Origin: an uncultured Clostridia bacterium
Lineage (GTDB): Bacteria > Bacillota > Clostridia > UBA1381
Assembly (NCBI GenBank): GCA_934486735.1
Contig: CAKSQL010000017.1
Span: 1-53,044 of the forward strand
Direction: 5' to 3'
DNA: 53,044 nt
The notes beneath the pieces are model-generated. The model was not told the DNA's origin, made no database searches, and saw nothing but the letters and a program-made list of their open reading frames with translations. The position numbers and the translations under genes are program-made. This document shows positions 50,710 to 53,044 of this stretch, piece by piece. Every line of letters starts with the position of its first letter. Within the stretch, counting starts at the first letter, position 1.

Positions 50710-52377
50710 TTGATTCTTACTGCGGCACAAATGACGGTCAAAGCCTTGGAAAAAAACGGAGTGTCGATGATATTCGGATACCCCGGCGCGGCGAACTGCC
50801 CGATTATTGACAGGCTTGCGGATTCTGAAATTAAGCATATACTTGTCAGAAACGAACAGGGAGCTGCGCACATGGCATCTGGATATGCAAGGGCGACCGG
50901 CAAGGTCGGAGTCTGCACTGCAACCTCCGGACCGGGTGCGACAAATCTTATCACCGGTATAGCAACGGCGTTTATGGACTCTGTTCCGATGGTTATAATA
51001 ACCGGGCAGGTTGCGTCGAAGATGATAGGAAGCGATGCATTTCAGGAGGTTGACATAACCGGTGCAACAATACCTTTTACAAAACATAATTACTTAATAA
51101 AAGACGGCGAAGATATACTGCGTGTCATAAATGAAGCGTTTTATATCGCGGGAACGGGCAGACCCGGACCGGTGCTCATAGATATGCCGATGGATATATT
51201 GAAGAAAAGCTTTGATTATCCGGAAAAGGACGAGCCTGTAAGCATACGCGGATATCATTTTGTCGAAAAGACAAACGAAGCGCAGATAAAAAAGGCGGCA
51301 GAAGCATTTTACGAGGCGAAAAGACCGGTGATACTTGCCGGCGGCGGAATAGTTTCGTCAAAGGCGGTTGACAGGTTCAGAAAATTTGCCGATGCTTTAA
51401 AAGTGCCTGTGGTGTCCACCATGACCGCTATAGGCGTGCTGCCCTGCGATGATGAGAACTATTTCGGAATGATAGGCTCACATGGAGTAAAAGCGGCGAA
51501 TCTGGCGCTCAATAATGCCGATTTGGTCATGATTCTCGGCGCAAGACTGGGCGACCGCTCAATTGCAAACGCAAAGAATCTGAAAAGTCATGCAAAGCTG
51601 ATACACATCGACATAGACCCTGCCGAGATCGGAAAGAATATAATTCCCGATATCCCGGTCGTGGGGGATATAAAGGACGCCTTAAAGCGTATAACTCCGC
51701 TTATGGCTGACCATACTCCGCCCAAAGAGTGGATAGAGCATATGCAGGAGATTAAAAAAGAAAACACCTGCGAGCCTAAGCATGAGGACTGCGGATATGT
51801 AAATCCGAGATATTTCGTCAAGCTGCTCTCACAAAAGACAGACGATGACGCATTCATATCAACCGAAGTGGGACAAAATCAAATTTGGACAGCGAATTAC
51901 TATAATTTCAAAGAGCCGAAAAATTTTGTCACATCGGCAGGCTTCGGCACAATGGGCTATGGATTGCCGGCGGCAATCGGGGCATCGGCTGCATCGGGTA
52001 AACAGACGGTGGCACTTATGGGAGACGGCAGCTTTCAGATGGATTTCTGCGAGCTTGCGACCATGTGCCAGTGGGACATACCCGTTAAAATGGTAGTTTT
52101 TGAAAATAAGCGTCTGGGTATGGTGCACGAGCATCAATATCTTGTTTATAATTCGAATTACTATGCCGTAAACCTCGACGGAAGTCCGGATTTTTGCAAG
52201 CTTGCGGCGGCGTATGGAATCCCTGCGGAGAAAATAAGCGAAAACAGTGAAGCGGACGCGGCGATAGACCGCTTGCTTAAAGGCAGAGGCTCATACCTTT
52301 TGGTGGTATCGGTAAATCCGTCCGAGCCGACGGGAGACGCACTTAATGAGAATGAGCTGCCCGGAAAGGAAGCGTGA
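50710..52377 (+). CDS. ilvB: Acetolactate synthase large subunit
   Basis: 555 residues from a TTG at 50710 (LILTAAQM...), with AAAGGAGG 8 nt upstream; a longer frame to 50620 runs back into the leader. The ThDP-dependent enzyme condenses two pyruvates, or pyruvate and 2-oxobutyrate, in Val/Leu/Ile synthesis. The catalytic Glu is in LVRNEQGAAHMA. SGPGATNLITGIATAFMDSVP, GRPGPVLIDMP, the FAD-binding middle domain (GSHGVKAANLAL, ILGARLGDRS, IHIDIDPAEIGKN) and the ThDP motif GDGSFQMDFCELATMC with FENKRLGMVHEHQ are present. It is followed 4 nt later by the regulatory subunit gene. Confidence 0.96.
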   Translation: MILTAAQMTVKALEKNGVSMIFGYPGAANCPIIDRLADSEIKHILVRNEQGAAHMASGYARATGKVGVCTATSGPGATNLITGIATAFMDSVPMVIITGQVASKMIGSDAFQEVDITGATIPFTKHNYLIKDGEDILRVINEAFYIAGTGRPGPVLIDMPMDILKKSFDYPEKDEPVSIRGYHFVEKTNEAQIKKAAEAFYEAKRPVILAGGGIVSSKAVDRFRKFADALKVPVVSTMTAIGVLPCDDENYFGMIGSHGVKAANLALNNADLVMILGARLGDRSIANAKNLKSHAKLIHIDIDPAEIGKNIIPDIPVVGDIKDALKRITPLMADHTPPKEWIEHMQEIKKENTCEPKHEDCGYVNPRYFVKLLSQKTDDDAFISTEVGQNQIWTANYYNFKEPKNFVTSAGFGTMGYGLPAAIGASAASGKQTVALMGDGSFQMDFCELATMCQWDIPVKMVVFENKRLGMVHEHQYLVYNSNYYAVNLDGSPDFCKLAAAYGIPAEKISENSEADAAIDRLLKGRGSYLLVVSVNPSEPTGDALNENELPGKEA

Positions 52378-52381
52378 TATT

Positions 52382-52876
52382 ATGGAAAAGTATACATTGT
52401 CCGTACTGGTTGAAAACCATGCCGGAGTCCTTTCAAAGGTTGTGGGACTTTTTTCAAGGAGGGGCTTCAACATCCATTCGCTGGCGGTTGGTGTGACAAA
52501 TGACGAGACCATTTCGAGAATAACCATAGAGGTGCTCGGAGACGAGGCTACGGTGGAGCAGATTGCAAAGCAGCTGAATAAGCTTGTGGATGTAATCAAG
52601 ATAAAAACGCTGCGCCGCGATGACGTGGTTAAACGCGGTCTGTTGCTTGTTAAAATCAAGACCACAGCGAAGAACAGAAGTGAAGTAATTCAGATTTCGG
52701 ACATTTTCAGGGCGAAGATAGTTGACCTTTCGCCGAATACGATTACGGCGGAGCTTACGGGCGACGATTCAAAGCTGGAGGCATTTTTGCAGATGCTTTC
52801 GCCCTACGGAATCGAGGAAATTGCGCGTACCGGCATGATTGCCCTGGAACGCGGAACAAATACTTTAAAAGTTTGA
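52382..52876 (+). CDS. ilvN: Acetolactate synthase small (regulatory) subunit
   Basis: 164 residues from the ATG at 52382, with AAGGAAGCG upstream; an in-frame extension to 52346 overlaps ilvB. The N-terminal ACT domain (LSVLVENHAGVLSKVVGLFSRRG, split across the first 45 residues, and FNIHSLAVGVTNDETISRIT) binds valine for feedback inhibition. The C-terminal domain (VIQISDIFRAKIVDL, LEAFLQMLSPYGIEEIARTG, MIALERGT) completes the standard length. It forms the holoenzyme with IlvB. Confidence 0.95.
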   Translation: MEKYTLSVLVENHAGVLSKVVGLFSRRGFNIHSLAVGVTNDETISRITIEVLGDEATVEQIAKQLNKLVDVIKIKTLRRDDVVKRGLLLVKIKTTAKNRSEVIQISDIFRAKIVDLSPNTITAELTGDDSKLEAFLQMLSPYGIEEIARTGMIALERGTNTLKV

Positions 52877-53044
52877 TTAAATGAATCTCTTATCATTCCT
52901 TACCCTGCGGATAAGAGATAAACTATTAAATATTAAAGCCGGTGCAGGGCGGCGGAATGGAGACGGCGTGAAAGTTTCTTTCACGTCTGCCTCCGGCGGA
53001 TTGAATCGCCCATGCGAAATTTTCCTCGCGATGCTCGGAAACGC
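52877..53044 (+). other. Unassigned end region with two hairpins
   Basis: ATCTCTTATC/GATAAGAGAT (52885-52919) forms a 10-bp stem with no T-run. Further down CGTGAAAG/CTTTCACG makes a short hairpin inside a GC-rich stretch. No gene is seen before the window ends; this may be a leader of a gene further right. Confidence 0.4.

Noticed and set aside
50508..50810. 100-codon plus frame in the ilvB leader
   Set aside because: It is Arg-rich text over a structured leader, overlaps the ilvB start and is not rich in Leu, Ile or Val as an attenuator peptide would be.
1..53044. CRISPR array, tRNA, rRNA or insertion sequence
   Set aside because: No regularly spaced repeats, cloverleaf sequences, rRNA blocks or transposase frames were recognised on either strand.

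Overview
The window looks like a chromosomal contig from a Gram-positive, endospore-lineage bacterium of the class Clostridia. The support is a SpoIID homologue, the acpP-rnc-smc-ftsY housekeeping order, CsoR-controlled copper export, a YesM/YesN two-component pair, S-layer homology (SLH) anchoring and strong AGGAGG-type ribosome binding sites. The surface-protein style (SLH proteins plus CBM/FN3 proteins ending in an FLW[DN]G-type domain) recalls uncultured or gut polysaccharide degraders such as Monoglobus relatives, but that placement is a guess.

Region 1 (1-10345, minus strand) is one tightly packed viral head and packaging operon. It runs from a promoter near 10340 through small terminase, large terminase, scaffold-like protein, N4-gp56-type major capsid protein, several small or adaptor-like proteins, a holin-like membrane protein, a portal-like protein and a coiled-coil-rich last protein, and ends at a terminator at 30-65. 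No tape measure, tail tube, endolysin, integrase, repressor or replication gene is visible inside the window. Region 2 (10397-13391, minus) is a copper operon, csoR-copA, in which copZ is fused in frame to the 3' end of copA across an A7 run. The CsoR operator fills the spacer of a consensus promoter.

Region 3 (13421-19541) is mixed: a LiaF-like membrane protein, a histidine phosphatase and a GNAT acetyltransferase on the plus strand, then a serine beta-lactamase-fold hydrolase, a DUF815 ATPase and a SpoIID protein on the minus strand. Region 4 (19610-27221, plus) is a housekeeping run: acpP, rnc, an Elp3-like radical SAM protein, smc, ftsY and a TIM-barrel sugar isomerase/epimerase.

Region 5 (27326-48964, plus, about 21.6 kb) is the most distinctive part. 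It starts with a regulatory block: a membrane sensor with no kinase domain, a YesN-type AraC response regulator and a YesM-type histidine kinase. A membrane-anchored solute-binding protein with no permease genes follows. A run of very closely spaced genes then encodes exported proteins: two large GH42/clan-A-like glycoside hydrolases that each appear to carry a carbohydrate-binding beta-sandwich inserted early in the catalytic barrel, two SLH-anchored surface proteins, and two non-catalytic CBM/FN3 proteins. I read this as a sensor-controlled, cell-surface glycan-binding and cleaving system; the substrate is unknown. A 17-base word is shared upstream of the sensor gene and the binding-protein gene.

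Region 6 (48971-53044) holds two terminators, ilvE on the minus strand, and divergent ilvB-ilvN on the plus strand. ilvB has a leader of about 215 nt with several possible stems that I could not assign to a known riboswitch class. No tRNA, rRNA, CRISPR array or insertion sequence was recognised anywhere in the window.
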